A stretch of 55,677 bases of DNA from NCBI GenBank assembly GCA_009692345.1, contig SHZI01000005.1:1-55677 (forward strand). Direction: 5' to 3'. This document shows positions 42,879 through 52,649 of the stretch, piece after piece (position 1 is the first letter of the stretch; the number at the start of each line of letters is the position of its first letter). Origin of the DNA: Gammaproteobacteria bacterium. Lineage in GTDB: Bacteria; Pseudomonadota; Gammaproteobacteria; Steroidobacterales; GCA-2729495. The position numbers and the translations under genes are program-made. The notes beneath the pieces are model-generated. The model was given only the letters and a program-made list of their open reading frames with translations. It had not been told where the DNA came from and did no database searches.

Positions 42879-44060
42879 CTACGGCAGCGTCGCGGTCCCC
42901 GGAACCGCCTCGGGCCGGGAACTGGACCAGGTCCGGTACTCCTTGCCGCCGAAGACCTCGACGAGAGCAACCAGGCTGGCGAGATTTACCAGGCAAAAGT
43001 AGTAGGGAATCGAGGTCATGCGAGCGCCCAGCCCCGCCCGCCCTGCCAGTGCCCAGCCCGCCAGGGCCAGACCATAGAACATTAACTGCCCCGCCAGCAG
43101 CACCGCATACAGGGCCGACGCTGTCGCGAGGAACAGGTTGGCAACCAGAACCAGCGCCATCAGCCAGGGTACGAGCCAACGCAGCACCTTGTGGGACATG
43201 AACTGGAATGCAAAGAAGCCGTACCGGAGTGGATTCAGTAGCCGCCGCATCTTGAACGTGGCGCGCCAGGCCCGGTTGACGATGCGCACCTTGCGGCGAA
43301 ACTCCGCGCCGTAGCCTTCCGCGCCACCCTCCCAGGAGATCGCTTCCGGCTCGTAAACGTTGCGGTACCCCTGAGCCACGATCTGTAGCGGGTTCACAAA
43401 GTCAGACAGGTCTCCCGGCGCCAGGTCGAGATACAGTCCCCGGCGGATCGCGTAGATCGCCCCATCGCCCCCAACAACCGAACCGAGGCTGCTTTCCATT
43501 GCCTTGATCCAGATCTCGTAGGACCAGTAGGTCCCCTCGCTCTCGGTGGACGCGTCGTTGGTGCCGATCTGGTAGCGGGATTCGCCAGTAACGGCACCGA
43601 CCTGAGGATCAGCAAAATTCTGTACCAGCTTGTGCAGGGCGTCCTGCTCGTACATGGCGTTCGCGTCGGAGAACACGATGATGTCGCCCCGGGCCGCGCG
43701 CAGTGCCGCATTCAGGCCCACCGTCTTGCCCCCCCGGGCCTCCATGCGCAGGAGGCGGATCGTGCCACCTGCGGCCAGAACGATATCGTCCGTGCCGTCG
43801 TCGGACGCATCGGATACCACGATTACCTCAAACCGATCAGCAGGGTAGTCGAGACTCCGGCAGTTCTCGAGCTTGGCACCGATCACCTGCCGCTCGTTGT
43901 AGGCCGAGACAATGATGGTGACGGGGGGCTCAATTCCGGCACGACGCACTACGCGGCGCAGACCAAGCGCCCTGCATACCCATAAAACCACCGGGTACCC
44001 CGCGTAGACCCAGGCCAGCAGGCCCAGACCGGTCCAGAAAAGCCACTCAGTAATGCTCAT
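42879..44060 (-). CDS. Membrane GT2-family glycosyltransferase
   Basis: The 393-residue processive-like GT-A enzyme has an N-terminal membrane segment (about 6-30), 'VTIIVSAYNERQVI' at the start of the GT2 domain, the first Asp site 'VVSDASDDGTDD', a 'FSDANAMYEQDAL' DxD-like motif and 'FRRKVRIVNRAW' in the acceptor region. Three or four C-terminal membrane segments follow (about 290-375). A run of seven G lies in the Arg-Gly-Gly codons near 43729-43735 (plus-strand C7). It might extend or polymerise a chain or add a side sugar. It is convergent with the preceding gene and divergent from the degenerate amidotransferase. Confidence 0.86.
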   Translation of the reverse strand: MSITEWLFWTGLGLLAWVYAGYPVVLWVCRALGLRRVVRRAGIEPPVTIIVSAYNERQVIGAKLENCRSLDYPADRFEVIVVSDASDDGTDDIVLAAGGTIRLLRMEARGGKTVGLNAALRAARGDIIVFSDANAMYEQDALHKLVQNFADPQVGAVTGESRYQIGTNDASTESEGTYWSYEIWIKAMESSLGSVVGGDGAIYAIRRGLYLDLAPGDLSDFVNPLQIVAQGYRNVYEPEAISWEGGAEGYGAEFRRKVRIVNRAWRATFKMRRLLNPLRYGFFAFQFMSHKVLRWLVPWLMALVLVANLFLATASALYAVLLAGQLMFYGLALAGWALAGRAGLGARMTSIPYYFCLVNLASLVALVEVFGGKEYRTWSSSRPEAVPGTATLP

Positions 44061-44153
44061 TTAGCGTGCAATCTCCCTGGAGACCCGGGCACTTGACGGA
44101 TTGTGGACGACGTTGGTGGACAGTCCCCGGCGCATGCTGAAAAATGGACGCTT

Positions 44154-45941
44154 ATGTCCAGATTCCTAGAAACTTTCCCGTCGGCAGACCAAGAGCATAG
44201 GGTTGGCCCGGATGACCTGCAAGGACACCAACCTCAGTTGGGGCCCATCCAGATCTTTGTGGCAGGCGAGCCCCGTTGGGGCCGCACCTCAGGATCGACT
44301 GCAGGCCAGGCAGGAACGGAGGGCAACAGCCGTGACGCCGTGCTTGCCGCCTACCGGGCCCTGGGCACCCGCCTCTTCGAAACGGCACATGGTCATTTTT
44401 CAATTGCCATCGTGGACCGGACCACAGAACGCGTACTGCTGGGCGTGGACCGCAGCGGCGTCGGGGCGCTGGCCTGGACCAAGACACCCGGTGGCCTGCT
44501 GGTTTTCGGCACCTCACCCGAGGACGTAGCCCGTCACCCCGCTGTGGCGGCAGGACTGTCGCGCCAGGCACTTTTCGACTACCTCTACTTCCACATGGTG
44601 CCAAGCCCCGGCACCGTCTACACAGGGGTAGCGAAGCTGCGGCCGGCACATTTTCTGCTTCAGGAGCGCGGGCGCGTTACTGTCCAACACTACTGGCGCC
44701 CCAGGTTCTCGACGCAGGCAGATGCCACGCCGGCCGTTCTCCAGGAAAATCTGCGCAGCGCCCTGCGCGACAGTGTCGCCAGGGCTGCTGGCAGTGCCCG
44801 GAAAGAAGGAACCAGGGTTGGGGCCTTCCTGAGTGGTGGGCTGGACAGTTCATCGATTCTGGGCATGCTGGCCCAGGCAGAGCCTGGACCTGCGCGCTCG
44901 TTTTCCGTGGGCTTCGCGGCGGAGGAGTACAACGAACTGGGCTTTGCCCGACTCGCCGCGCAGCGCTTCAAGGCCGACAGCGTCGAACTGGAGGTAACGC
45001 CCTCGGGCGTCACCTCGGCTATTCCGGCACTCGCTGCCGCTTTCGATGAACCCTTCGGCAACTCTTCCGCGGTACCCACGTACTGGTGTGCAAAGACAGC
45101 GCGGGAACGGGGCGTCACCCACCTGCTCGCCGGCGATGGCGGCGACGAGCTGTTTGGTGGCAACAAGCACTACAGCCGCCAGGGTGTATTCGAACTCTAT
45201 AGCCGACTGCCTGGCCTCGTCCGGACAATGCTCTGCGAAGGCTTGCTGCTGCGGGCCCTGCCCGAGAGCGCCCCGTTTCCGCTGGGGAAGTTGCGGAGCT
45301 ATATCGACCAGGCACGTATCCCGCTGCCGCAACGTCTGAAGTCCTGGGACTTCATGTTCCGGACGCCCGCTGCGCGGGTCTGGGATCCGGATTTCCTGGC
45401 GACTATCCGGCCCGGGCATCCGGACGATACGATGACGACCGTCTACGAGGAACCGGAAACCGGGGAGTTCCTGGACCGACTCCTGTACTTCGACTGGCAG
45501 TTTGTGCTCGCCGACAATGACCTGCGCAAGGTCAATACCGCCTGCACACTGGCTGGCGTTGGCGTGAGCTACCCGATGCTGGATGCGGACGTCGTCGACT
45601 TCTCACTGCGCCTGCCGCCCGGGTTCAAGGTAAAAGGCCAGCTGCTCCGGCCGTTCTTCAAGAACGCCATGCGCGGGTTCCTGCCGGATGAAATCCTGGA
45701 CAAGGAGAAGCAGGGCTTCGGTCTGCCCTTCGGCCTGTGGCTGAAGACGGACCCCGGCCTGCGGGAACTGGTGCTGGACAGCTTTGCAGCGCTAAAGCGG
45801 CGCCATATCGTACGGCCGGACTTCCTGGATGACGTCATGCGCGAACATCAGGATGGGCATGCGTCCTACTACGGCTACGTGATCTACGACCTGGTGATGC
45901 TGGAGCAGTGGCTGACTGCCCATCAGGGAAGCATCCGGTGA
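44154..45941 (+). CDS. Asparagine-synthetase paralogue with degenerate glutaminase domain
   Basis: The 595-residue protein keeps the synthetase half: SGGLDSS (about 227-233), 'GDGGDELFGGNKHY' and 'YPMLDADVVDFSLRLPP'. Its N-terminal part lacks MCG, HRGPD and NGEIYN, so the Cys nucleophile and glutamine pocket are missing while the domain shape ('GHFSIAIVDRTTERVLLGVDRSG') persists. It probably uses free ammonia, another nitrogen donor or an amine, or is a ligase for something other than amidation (as beta-lactam synthetase is). The start is uncertain: the ATG at 44154 or a GTG at 44103. Its last 19 bp overlap the convergent deacetylase gene. Confidence 0.82.
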   Translation: MSRFLETFPSADQEHRVGPDDLQGHQPQLGPIQIFVAGEPRWGRTSGSTAGQAGTEGNSRDAVLAAYRALGTRLFETAHGHFSIAIVDRTTERVLLGVDRSGVGALAWTKTPGGLLVFGTSPEDVARHPAVAAGLSRQALFDYLYFHMVPSPGTVYTGVAKLRPAHFLLQERGRVTVQHYWRPRFSTQADATPAVLQENLRSALRDSVARAAGSARKEGTRVGAFLSGGLDSSSILGMLAQAEPGPARSFSVGFAAEEYNELGFARLAAQRFKADSVELEVTPSGVTSAIPALAAAFDEPFGNSSAVPTYWCAKTARERGVTHLLAGDGGDELFGGNKHYSRQGVFELYSRLPGLVRTMLCEGLLLRALPESAPFPLGKLRSYIDQARIPLPQRLKSWDFMFRTPAARVWDPDFLATIRPGHPDDTMTTVYEEPETGEFLDRLLYFDWQFVLADNDLRKVNTACTLAGVGVSYPMLDADVVDFSLRLPPGFKVKGQLLRPFFKNAMRGFLPDEILDKEKQGFGLPFGLWLKTDPGLRELVLDSFAALKRRHIVRPDFLDDVMREHQDGHASYYGYVIYDLVMLEQWLTAHQGSIR

Positions 45942-46942
45942 AGGAGGTCATTAAAGCCGCTGATCTCGGCTTCGAATTCCAGTTCCGTCATCGTTTCGAA
46001 GTCCAGTAACCGCGGCAGTGTGAAGCGATCGCTACTGCTTCGTACAAGACCCCTCTTCGTGGTCACCCCACTCCGGACGCCCAACTCCTTGAGCCAGGGG
46101 ATCTGCTCCGGCGAATACTGGCCGCTGGGGTAACAGAAGTGGACCGCCGGCTCTGCACTCAGTCTGCCCAGCGACTGCCGGTTATCGACAATCTCCTGCT
46201 CGGCCAGCGAACGCTCCCGGGGAAATCGGTGGCGATGGGTATGCAGCTGGAGACTGACTCCTTCAGCTCCCAGACGCTGAGCCTCGACCGACGTCATGAA
46301 CTGGAGCTGCCGCGTTGTCTCTATTTCCACCCAGTTCACCCCAACGACCTGGCACAGAGCCTGCAGGAGGCGCTGACGATCCGTCGCCTCCCGGGTGTCA
46401 CCCCAGGCCTCAAGAACCTTCACAGCCCGCTCACGGGCCTCGCCACGGGCAAGATCGAAGACGCCCTGAAGCCCGCTCCCGACCGTGTTCAGGTCAAGTG
46501 TCTGCGGGGCAGCCCGCCAAAGGATGTAACCGGCAGCAACGTTGAATACCTGCGTGCACTTCTCAAGGTAATAGGTGGCGATGTAGAGGGTGGCCGGGAG
46601 CTGCGCCTCCCTAAGGGCCGGCCCCATGATGCTATAGGTGCCGTACCACCCGTCATCGATGGTGATGACCGTAGCCCTGGCTGGCAGGCTCCCCTCATCG
46701 AGATGCCGGAGCGCTTCACCCAGAGATAGCACGGGGTAGTTTCCAGCGGCGAGTATCTGCAGGCGCCGCCTGAATGTAGCTTCAGTGATAAACAGCCCGG
46801 GACGGAACTTGTGCTCGTCCGCCAGTGCGGCGCCGTGATAGCAGAGGATCCGCAGATCACCGCTGGTCAGCCGGCCTGCGAGTGAGAAGAGCCCGAGGGT
46901 GCGGGCCAGGTGCAAGGCGAAGAGGCGGATCGGCCGGATCAC
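45923..46942 (-). CDS. Polysaccharide deacetylase (NodB) family protein
   Basis: The 339-residue protein has a NodB domain: '[18 protein letters not shown]' (His in the first strand), '[13 protein letters not shown]' (catalytic Asp in TxDDG), '[13 protein letters not shown]' (HxxxH-type metal site), and '[13 protein letters not shown]' (Arg/Tyr substrate-type motif). It resembles deacetylases of EPS and poly-N-acetylglucosamine-like loci. It starts at GTG 46942, overlapping the ManB stop (GTGA). A short hydrophobic stretch at residues 3-25 could be a membrane anchor. Its 3' end overlaps the convergent amidotransferase paralogue by 19 bp. Confidence 0.84.
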   Translation of the reverse strand: MIRPIRLFALHLARTLGLFSLAGRLTSGDLRILCYHGAALADEHKFRPGLFITEATFRRRLQILAAGNYPVLSLGEALRHLDEGSLPARATVITIDDGWYGTYSIMGPALREAQLPATLYIATYYLEKCTQVFNVAAGYILWRAAPQTLDLNTVGSGLQGVFDLARGEARERAVKVLEAWGDTREATDRQRLLQALCQVVGVNWVEIETTRQLQFMTSVEAQRLGAEGVSLQLHTHRHRFPRERSLAEQEIVDNRQSLGRLSAEPAVHFCYPSGQYSPEQIPWLKELGVRSGVTTKRGLVRSSSDRFTLPRLLDFETMTELEFEAEISGFNDLLHRMLP

Positions 46943-48312
46943 TCTACCCGCGGCGCCGACTCGCCCTGATCGAGCATGGCCAGCAGCTCCCGCGTCTTCG
47001 CTGTCATGAGTCCCGGATCCCCCCGACTCTCCACGTTCAGCCGGATCAGCGGCTCCGTATTCGACAGCCGCAGGTTGAATCGCCACTCTGCAAATTCAAA
47101 GCTTACCCCGTCCGTCTCATCGCGGGAGAGTGCTTCGGGAGCGTAACGTGCCTGGACCCTCCGCAGTATGGCCTGAGGATCGGCCACCTGCCGATTAAGT
47201 TCGCCGCTGCAGGGGAAGGCAGCAATCCGCTCCTCCACCAGGGCAGAGAGCGGTTTGCCGGTGACGGACAGGATCCCGGCCACGAGCAGCCACGGAATCA
47301 TCCCGCTGTCGCAGTAGGCGAAGTCACGAAAGTAGTGGTGGGCGCTCATCTCGCCACCATAGGCAGCGTCCTCAGCCCTCATCCGCTCCTTGATGAAGGC
47401 GTGGCCTGTCTTGCTTTGTACAGGAATACCACCGTGCGCTCGCACCATATCGATGGTGTTCCACGTGAGCCTCGGGTCGTGGATGATTTTCGAACCTGGC
47501 TGGCGGGCCAGGATTCCCTGAGCCAGCAGCCCGACGATGTAATAGCCCTCGATGAACTCACCGCGCTCGTCGAACAGGAAACAACGGTCGAAGTCACCAT
47601 CCCAGGCGATGCCCAAATCCGCCCCGTGGGCCCGCACGGCGTCGCTGGTCAGCCGGCGGTTTTCGGGCAGTAGCGGGTTCGGCACACCGTGAGGAAAGGT
47701 GCCATCGGCTTCGTGCTGAAGCTTTATGAAAGTAAACGGCAGGCGCTTCTCCAGGCCGTCAATAACATGCCCCGCCCCGCCGTTGCCCGCATTCACAACC
47801 ACCTTCAGGGGCCGCAGAGTGCCGGCATTTACGTAGCCCAGAAGGTGGTCCAGGTAAGCGCTGAAGGGTGCCGCAGGCGAGCTCCGGCCCGGGATTGCCA
47901 CGGGGGAAAAACCGCCCGCCTCGGCCAGGGCCTGAATTGCGTTCAGTCCCGAATCACCACTGATCGGCCGGGAGCCCTCCCGGACCAGCTTCATCCCGTT
48001 CCAGTCAGCCGGGTTGTGGCTGGCCGTGACCATGATCCCGCCGCCGGCCTTCAGGTGAGAGGTGGCGAAATAGACCTCCTCGGTGCCGCACATGCCGATG
48101 CGGATGACGTCCGCCCCGCCCGCGTTGAGGCCCGCGGAGAGCGCATCAGCCAATGCCGGACTGGAGAGGCGCATATCCTCCCCAACGACTACCGTTCCAG
48201 GGCGGACGTACTGGGCATAAGCGCGCCCGACGCGCGTGGCCACCTCCTCGTTCAGTTCATCCGGCACCCGGCCGCGAATGTCGTAGGCCTTGAAGCAGTT
48301 CAACGCTGCCAT
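46939..48312 (-). CDS. manB: Phosphomannomutase/phosphoglucomutase
   Basis: The 457-residue alpha-D-phosphohexomutase converts mannose-6-phosphate to mannose-1-phosphate (and in AlgC-like members glucose-6-phosphate too). The phosphoserine loop TASHNP is at 96-101, the metal loop DGDFDR at 238-243 and the sugar-binding GEMSAHHYF at 320-328. The phosphate-binding '[16 protein letters not shown]' is near the C-terminus. It lies 5 bp after manC and overlaps the deacetylase start. It should feed GDP-mannose for AlgD and mannosyl transfer. Confidence 0.94.
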   Translation of the reverse strand: MAALNCFKAYDIRGRVPDELNEEVATRVGRAYAQYVRPGTVVVGEDMRLSSPALADALSAGLNAGGADVIRIGMCGTEEVYFATSHLKAGGGIMVTASHNPADWNGMKLVREGSRPISGDSGLNAIQALAEAGGFSPVAIPGRSSPAAPFSAYLDHLLGYVNAGTLRPLKVVVNAGNGGAGHVIDGLEKRLPFTFIKLQHEADGTFPHGVPNPLLPENRRLTSDAVRAHGADLGIAWDGDFDRCFLFDERGEFIEGYYIVGLLAQGILARQPGSKIIHDPRLTWNTIDMVRAHGGIPVQSKTGHAFIKERMRAEDAAYGGEMSAHHYFRDFAYCDSGMIPWLLVAGILSVTGKPLSALVEERIAAFPCSGELNRQVADPQAILRRVQARYAPEALSRDETDGVSFEFAEWRFNLRLSNTEPLIRLNVESRGDPGLMTAKTRELLAMLDQGESAPRVE

Positions 48313-48317
48313 GCGCC

Positions 48318-49775
48318 TCAGTCCGTCCGGCCCTGGCGGCCGTACCGATCCTCGAAGCGGACAATGTCGTCCTCACCCAGGTAGTCACCCACCTGGACTT
48401 CGATGATCCGCACGATGTCGGAGCCTGGATTCTCGATCCGATGCTTCGTACCGAGGGGAATGAACGTGTGCTCGCCAACGCCCAGGTCAAAGACCTCACT
48501 ATCCCGGGTGATTCGCGCGGTGCCGCTGACCACGATCCAGTGCTCGGCGCGACGGTGATGCAGCTGCAGGGAGAGCACGGCGCCAGGCAGGACGGTGAGG
48601 CGTTTCACCTGAAAGCCGGCATCACCATCGAGGCTGTCGTAACTGCCCCAGGGACGGAACACCTCCCGGCCAAGTCTGGTCTCGGGACGTCCCCTGCGTT
48701 CGAGCTCCTCAACAATCTTTTTGACCTCCTGAGCGCTACCCTTCGGCATCACCAGCACTGCATCCTTGGTTTCCACCACGATGCAGCCGTCGAGGCCCGC
48801 GACGGTCACCAGGCGGCTCTCTGCCCGCACATAGGAATTGGTGCAGTCGACGGCCACCACATCGCCCGTGAGCGCGTTGCCGTGGCCATCCCTGCTGCTG
48901 ACATCCAGCAGCGACGCCCAGGAGCCGACATCGCTCCAGCCGGCGGACAGTGGCACGACCACGGCGTGCCGGGTCTTCTCCATCACCGCATAGTCGATGG
49001 ACTCCTTGCGGCACTGCTGGAAACTTTCACGCTGCAGGGCCAGGAAGCCACCCTCGCCCTGCGCGGCATCCAGGGCCCGTGCTGCCGCTGCTGCGATGTC
49101 CGGTGCGTGAACCTGCAACTCCCGCAGGAAAGCGTCCGCAGAAAACAGGAACATACCGCTATTCCAGAGAAACGCCCCGGAGGCAACGTAGCGCCGGGCA
49201 GTCTCGTAGTCGGGCTTCTCGACGAATTCGCGGACCGGTTGTACGCCCCCGTCGATCGAGGCCTCAGTGCGCAGATACCCGTACCCGGTCTCGGGCTGGG
49301 TCGGCACGACGCCGAAGGTCACCAGCTGCCCGGCTGCCGCTGCGGGTCTGGCCAGGGTCACCGCCGCCGCAAACGCCGCAGGATCCTGGAGCACATGATC
49401 GGCTGGCAGGACCAGCAAGAGCACGTCAGTGCCAGCGCGACGGCGGGCAACCAGGGCTGCAATGGCCGCAGCCGGCGCCGTATTGCGTCCCTCAGGCTCC
49501 AGAATGAGGGCCGGCTCGCTGACCTTGCCGATGGCAGCCTCACGGAGCTGCCCGGCAACCAGAAAGCGGTGAGCTTCGTTGCACACGACCAGCGGCGCCT
49601 GCACTGGGCCCGGCAGGAGTGCCACCCGGGCCACGGTGTCCTGCAGTAGCGAGCGGGAACCGACGAGCGCCAGCAGCTGCTTGGGGTACAGCGCCCGGGA
49701 CAGGGGCCACAAGCGGGTACCGGAACCCCCGCAGAGAATGACGGGGACGAGATCTGGAAGTTCGGGCTCGCTCAT
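48318..49775 (-). CDS. manC: Mannose-1-phosphate guanylyltransferase / mannose-6-phosphate isomerase
   Basis: This is a 485-residue bifunctional type II PMI-GMP enzyme. The nucleotidyltransferase signature [12 protein letters not shown] is at 16-27, with FVEKPD near residue 190. The C-terminal cupin-like PMI domain (about 350-480) includes '[10 protein letters not shown]', '[14 protein letters not shown]' and '[17 protein letters not shown]'. With ManB it makes GDP-mannose from fructose-6-phosphate. The gene starts just after a REP element and lies 24 bases downstream of the UDP-glucose dehydrogenase gene. Confidence 0.94.
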   Translation of the reverse strand: MSEPELPDLVPVILCGGSGTRLWPLSRALYPKQLLALVGSRSLLQDTVARVALLPGPVQAPLVVCNEAHRFLVAGQLREAAIGKVSEPALILEPEGRNTAPAAAIAALVARRRAGTDVLLLVLPADHVLQDPAAFAAAVTLARPAAAAGQLVTFGVVPTQPETGYGYLRTEASIDGGVQPVREFVEKPDYETARRYVASGAFLWNSGMFLFSADAFLRELQVHAPDIAAAAARALDAAQGEGGFLALQRESFQQCRKESIDYAVMEKTRHAVVVPLSAGWSDVGSWASLLDVSSRDGHGNALTGDVVAVDCTNSYVRAESRLVTVAGLDGCIVVETKDAVLVMPKGSAQEVKKIVEELERRGRPETRLGREVFRPWGSYDSLDGDAGFQVKRLTVLPGAVLSLQLHHRRAEHWIVVSGTARITRDSEVFDLGVGEHTFIPLGTKHRIENPGSDIVRIIEVQVGDYLGEDDIVRFEDRYGRQGRTD

Positions 49776-49778
49776 TGG

Positions 49779-49805
49779 GTATCGCGCGTGAACGCGCTCC
49801 TACAG
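49779..49805 (-). repeat. REP-type palindromic element, copy 2
   Basis: On the minus strand CTGTAGGAGCGCG is followed by TTCA and CGCGCGATACCC. The 13-base head is identical to copy 1 at 39739-39769 and the tail CGCGAYA matches too. Again TAG of GTAG is the stop codon of the upstream gene (UDP-glucose dehydrogenase) and the hairpin fills the gap before manC. Confidence 0.75.
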
Positions 49806-51146
49806 GGACGACTTGCCACGGCCGATGGCGTAGTGGGAGAACCCCTGCTTCGCGAGCAGCCTGGGATCATAAATGTTCCGCCCATCGAAGATCACTGGAG
49901 CGGTCAGAGCCTTGCTGATGCGCTCGAAGTCGGGGCTGCGGAACTCCTGCCACTCGGTGACGACGACCAGTGCATCCGCACCGTTCAGAGCTTCATCAGC
50001 GGACTCACACAGCTTCAGGTCAGGGCGGGCCCCGCAGATACGTGCCGTCTCGGCCATCGACTGGGGATCGTAGGCGCGGACTCTGGCGCCCGCTGCCCAC
50101 AGCGCCTCCATCAGGACCAGGCTGGGTGCTTCCCGCATGTCATCGGTATTGGGCTTGAATGCCAGTCCCCAGAGGGCGAAGGTTTTGCCCGTCAGCTGAC
50201 CGCGAAAGTGGCGACTGATCTTCTGGAAGAGAACGTGCTTCTGCCGGTTATTGACGTTGTCCACGGCCCGCACCAGTTCGGCGTCGTAGCCAATCTCCTC
50301 CGCGGCGCGTATCAGTGCGTGAACGTCCTTGGGAAAGCAGGACCCGCCATAGCCGCAGCCGGGATAGATGAAGGAATAACCGATGCGCGGATCCGAACCA
50401 ATCCCCATGCGCACCTGCTCGATATCAGCGCCGTAACGTTCCGCGATGTTGGACAACTCGTTCATCAGGCTGATCTTCGTCGCCAGCATGACGTTGGCCG
50501 CGTACTTGGTGAGTTCCGCCGAGCGCACGTCCATCACGATCAGCTTGTCGTGACTGCGGCTGAAGGGCTCGTAAAGCTGGCGGAGCAACTCCGCTGCGCG
50601 GTGACTGTCGGTCCCGATGATGATGCGGTCCGGTTTCATGAAGTCAGCCACCGCGGCGCCCTCTTTCAGGAACTCCGGGTTAGAGACCACATCGAAGGCC
50701 ACGGCTGACGGGCCCGTTAGCCCGCGCCGTGCCAGGACCGCCGCGATGGTCTCCTGGACCCGGTCCGCAGTACCGACGGGGACTGTCGATTTGTCCACCA
50801 CCACCTTGTAGTCCGTCATGTGCGTGCCGATGGTTTCCGCCACGGTCAGCACGTGACGCAGATCGGCGGAACCGTCCTCATTCTTGGGGGTACCCACCGC
50901 AATGAACTGGATCTCCCCATGGCGCACGCCTGCGGCCACGTCTGTGGTGCAATTCAGGCGCCCTGCCGCGTGATTACGCCGCACGACATCGGCCAGCCCG
51001 GGCTCGAAAATGGGAATCTCACCGGCATTCAGCGCCGCCACTTTCGCCTGGTCGACGTCCACGCAGACCACCTGGTTGCCCGCCTGGGCGATGCAGGCGC
51101 CCGTCACCAGGCCCACGTAGCCTGTGCCATGCACGGTTATTCTCAT
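49800..51146 (-). CDS. ugd: UDP-glucose 6-dehydrogenase
   Basis: The 448-residue protein has Rossmann motif GTGYVG (7-12), '[12 protein letters not shown]' and catalytic Cys270 in [10 protein letters not shown]. This is the UDP-glucose dehydrogenase subtype, which lacks the CQDxKLN block of AlgD. It oxidises UDP-glucose to UDP-glucuronate with 2 NAD+. The stop codon TAG lies in a REP element. With AlgD at 3629 the window encodes two uronate-forming dehydrogenases. Confidence 0.94.
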   Translation of the reverse strand: MRITVHGTGYVGLVTGACIAQAGNQVVCVDVDQAKVAALNAGEIPIFEPGLADVVRRNHAAGRLNCTTDVAAGVRHGEIQFIAVGTPKNEDGSADLRHVLTVAETIGTHMTDYKVVVDKSTVPVGTADRVQETIAAVLARRGLTGPSAVAFDVVSNPEFLKEGAAVADFMKPDRIIIGTDSHRAAELLRQLYEPFSRSHDKLIVMDVRSAELTKYAANVMLATKISLMNELSNIAERYGADIEQVRMGIGSDPRIGYSFIYPGCGYGGSCFPKDVHALIRAAEEIGYDAELVRAVDNVNNRQKHVLFQKISRHFRGQLTGKTFALWGLAFKPNTDDMREAPSLVLMEALWAAGARVRAYDPQSMAETARICGARPDLKLCESADEALNGADALVVVTEWQEFRSPDFERISKALTAPVIFDGRNIYDPRLLAKQGFSHYAIGRGKSSL

Positions 51147-51229
51147 TGGTTATTTCCGAGCTCAGGTTCCGGGGTGAACGCCTAGATTAGCGCCTTGGCC
51201 CCGTAAGGCAACCCAACCCGTCACGGTCA

Positions 51230-52594
51230 CTAGCGTATTTTCTTCGTGATGCTGAAACGGACCGCCAGATTCGGTCCCATCGACTCACCCGTATCGAGAC
51301 TGACCTGCTGGGTCAGCGACCAGCCCGAACCGAAGGTCGCTATGTTGGTCAAGTCAAAGGCCAGTACTGAGGTTTGCTCATCTTCCGGCAAGGGTTCATT
51401 AAAGCTGCCGCAATTCTCGATCCAGGCCACCCGGACGAGCGGATTGATCAGAGTGCTGAAGGTCATCAGGAGGCTGCCATTCATGCCCCGCACCCGGTTC
51501 TGCGGTTCGTACGCGCCGTTGGCACCTTTCAGGAAGCGGATAAAGGGGTGGCCGATGGCAAACCCTTCGTACACCCAGCCCCCGTACTCGCTATTCGTCA
51601 GGTAGTCGTCGGGACCGGAGGGTGAATTGCCGGTGGAGCGGGTATCGAGGTATTCAATATTTACGCGCGCCATCCAGCTGTCGGGGTCCTTGTTAATCAG
51701 GGAGGCCCCGAGCAGGTAGTCGCCGGGGTACCAGAAGCGCGTGCCACTCCCATCCTCAAACAGGGTCTGGGCGTAGAGGAGCCCGTCCCGACCGGGGCCT
51801 TTCAGCTCCAGTGCAAACTCCACAGTGCCGCGGTGGTCGCCGAGAGCATTGCGCTGATCGCTCAGTGTTGCATCATCGCCGCCATCGTTGCCAAAGACGA
51901 CATCGACAAAGTCCCCTGCTCCACTCGGGTTACCCTCGCCGCCCCATACGGCAAGGTCATGCAGACCGACATGGACATTTACGCCGTGATCGGGATCCGT
52001 TCCGCCGAACCTGACATAGAGATACTTCTGGTGGAGGTAGGCGTCCTTTACCAACGCCCCGTCGCCCATCCAGCCGTGAGCCAGATAGGCCTTGTAGGCA
52101 AGCCAGTCCGTTATCCCGACATAGCCGTCCGTGGAGAGGGCAATCTTAGGGATGGTGGGCGCGTTGCGGCTGTAGACTTCCGAACCGAGAGTGAGAACGG
52201 GGTCGCCCAGACCGAAAAGTTCCGCCTTGTTGCCGATCGTAAGCCTGACGTTTTTGTAGGCCAGTCCGGCGTAGGCTTCCGTCCAGAGCAGATCGGGGCT
52301 GCCACTCGTGCGGGCCGTGACGTCCATCCCGTACGTCCAGTCCAGGCCTGCGTCAGCCTCGGCGTCTTTCACCACGACCAGTCGGGTGTAGATGCCGCTG
52401 CCGCTATCGTTGCTGACGCGGCCCCGCTGATTCGCCAGCATCCAGAACGGTGGCCCATCCCCCTCTGCCGTGATGACACCGCCGGAGACCTCCAGGGTGT
52501 CGACCCAGGCCAGCCGCTCAGCCTCTGCAGACGCGACAGCCGGTGTCAGGGCGATGAAAAGCACCAGCGCTGAAACGTGCGTAACACTATTCAT
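51230..52594 (-). CDS. Wzi-like capsule-assembly outer-membrane barrel
   Basis: The 454-residue protein has a signal peptide ending Ala-Ser-Ala at about 24 and a barrel with many Gly/Asp/Trp-rich strands: 'SGGVITAEGDGPPFWMLAN', 'IGNKAELFGLGDPVLT' and 'WYPGDYLLGASLINKDPDSW'. Its last strand is 'NLAVRFSITKKIR'. This resembles Wzi capsule-assembly/surface-attachment barrels, but the family assignment is by general features, not motifs. I chose the ATG at 52594; the frame to 52735 would precede the signal sequence. It lies 55 bases after the WbpM-like gene. Confidence 0.6.
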   Translation of the reverse strand: MNSVTHVSALVLFIALTPAVASAEAERLAWVDTLEVSGGVITAEGDGPPFWMLANQRGRVSNDSGSGIYTRLVVVKDAEADAGLDWTYGMDVTARTSGSPDLLWTEAYAGLAYKNVRLTIGNKAELFGLGDPVLTLGSEVYSRNAPTIPKIALSTDGYVGITDWLAYKAYLAHGWMGDGALVKDAYLHQKYLYVRFGGTDPDHGVNVHVGLHDLAVWGGEGNPSGAGDFVDVVFGNDGGDDATLSDQRNALGDHRGTVEFALELKGPGRDGLLYAQTLFEDGSGTRFWYPGDYLLGASLINKDPDSWMARVNIEYLDTRSTGNSPSGPDDYLTNSEYGGWVYEGFAIGHPFIRFLKGANGAYEPQNRVRGMNGSLLMTFSTLINPLVRVAWIENCGSFNEPLPEDEQTSVLAFDLTNIATFGSGWSLTQQVSLDTGESMGPNLAVRFSITKKIR

Positions 52595-52649
52595 GAGATC
52601 TGATCGGCCAGTCACGGGGACGGCACACGATGGCAACACTGAGCGCCTG

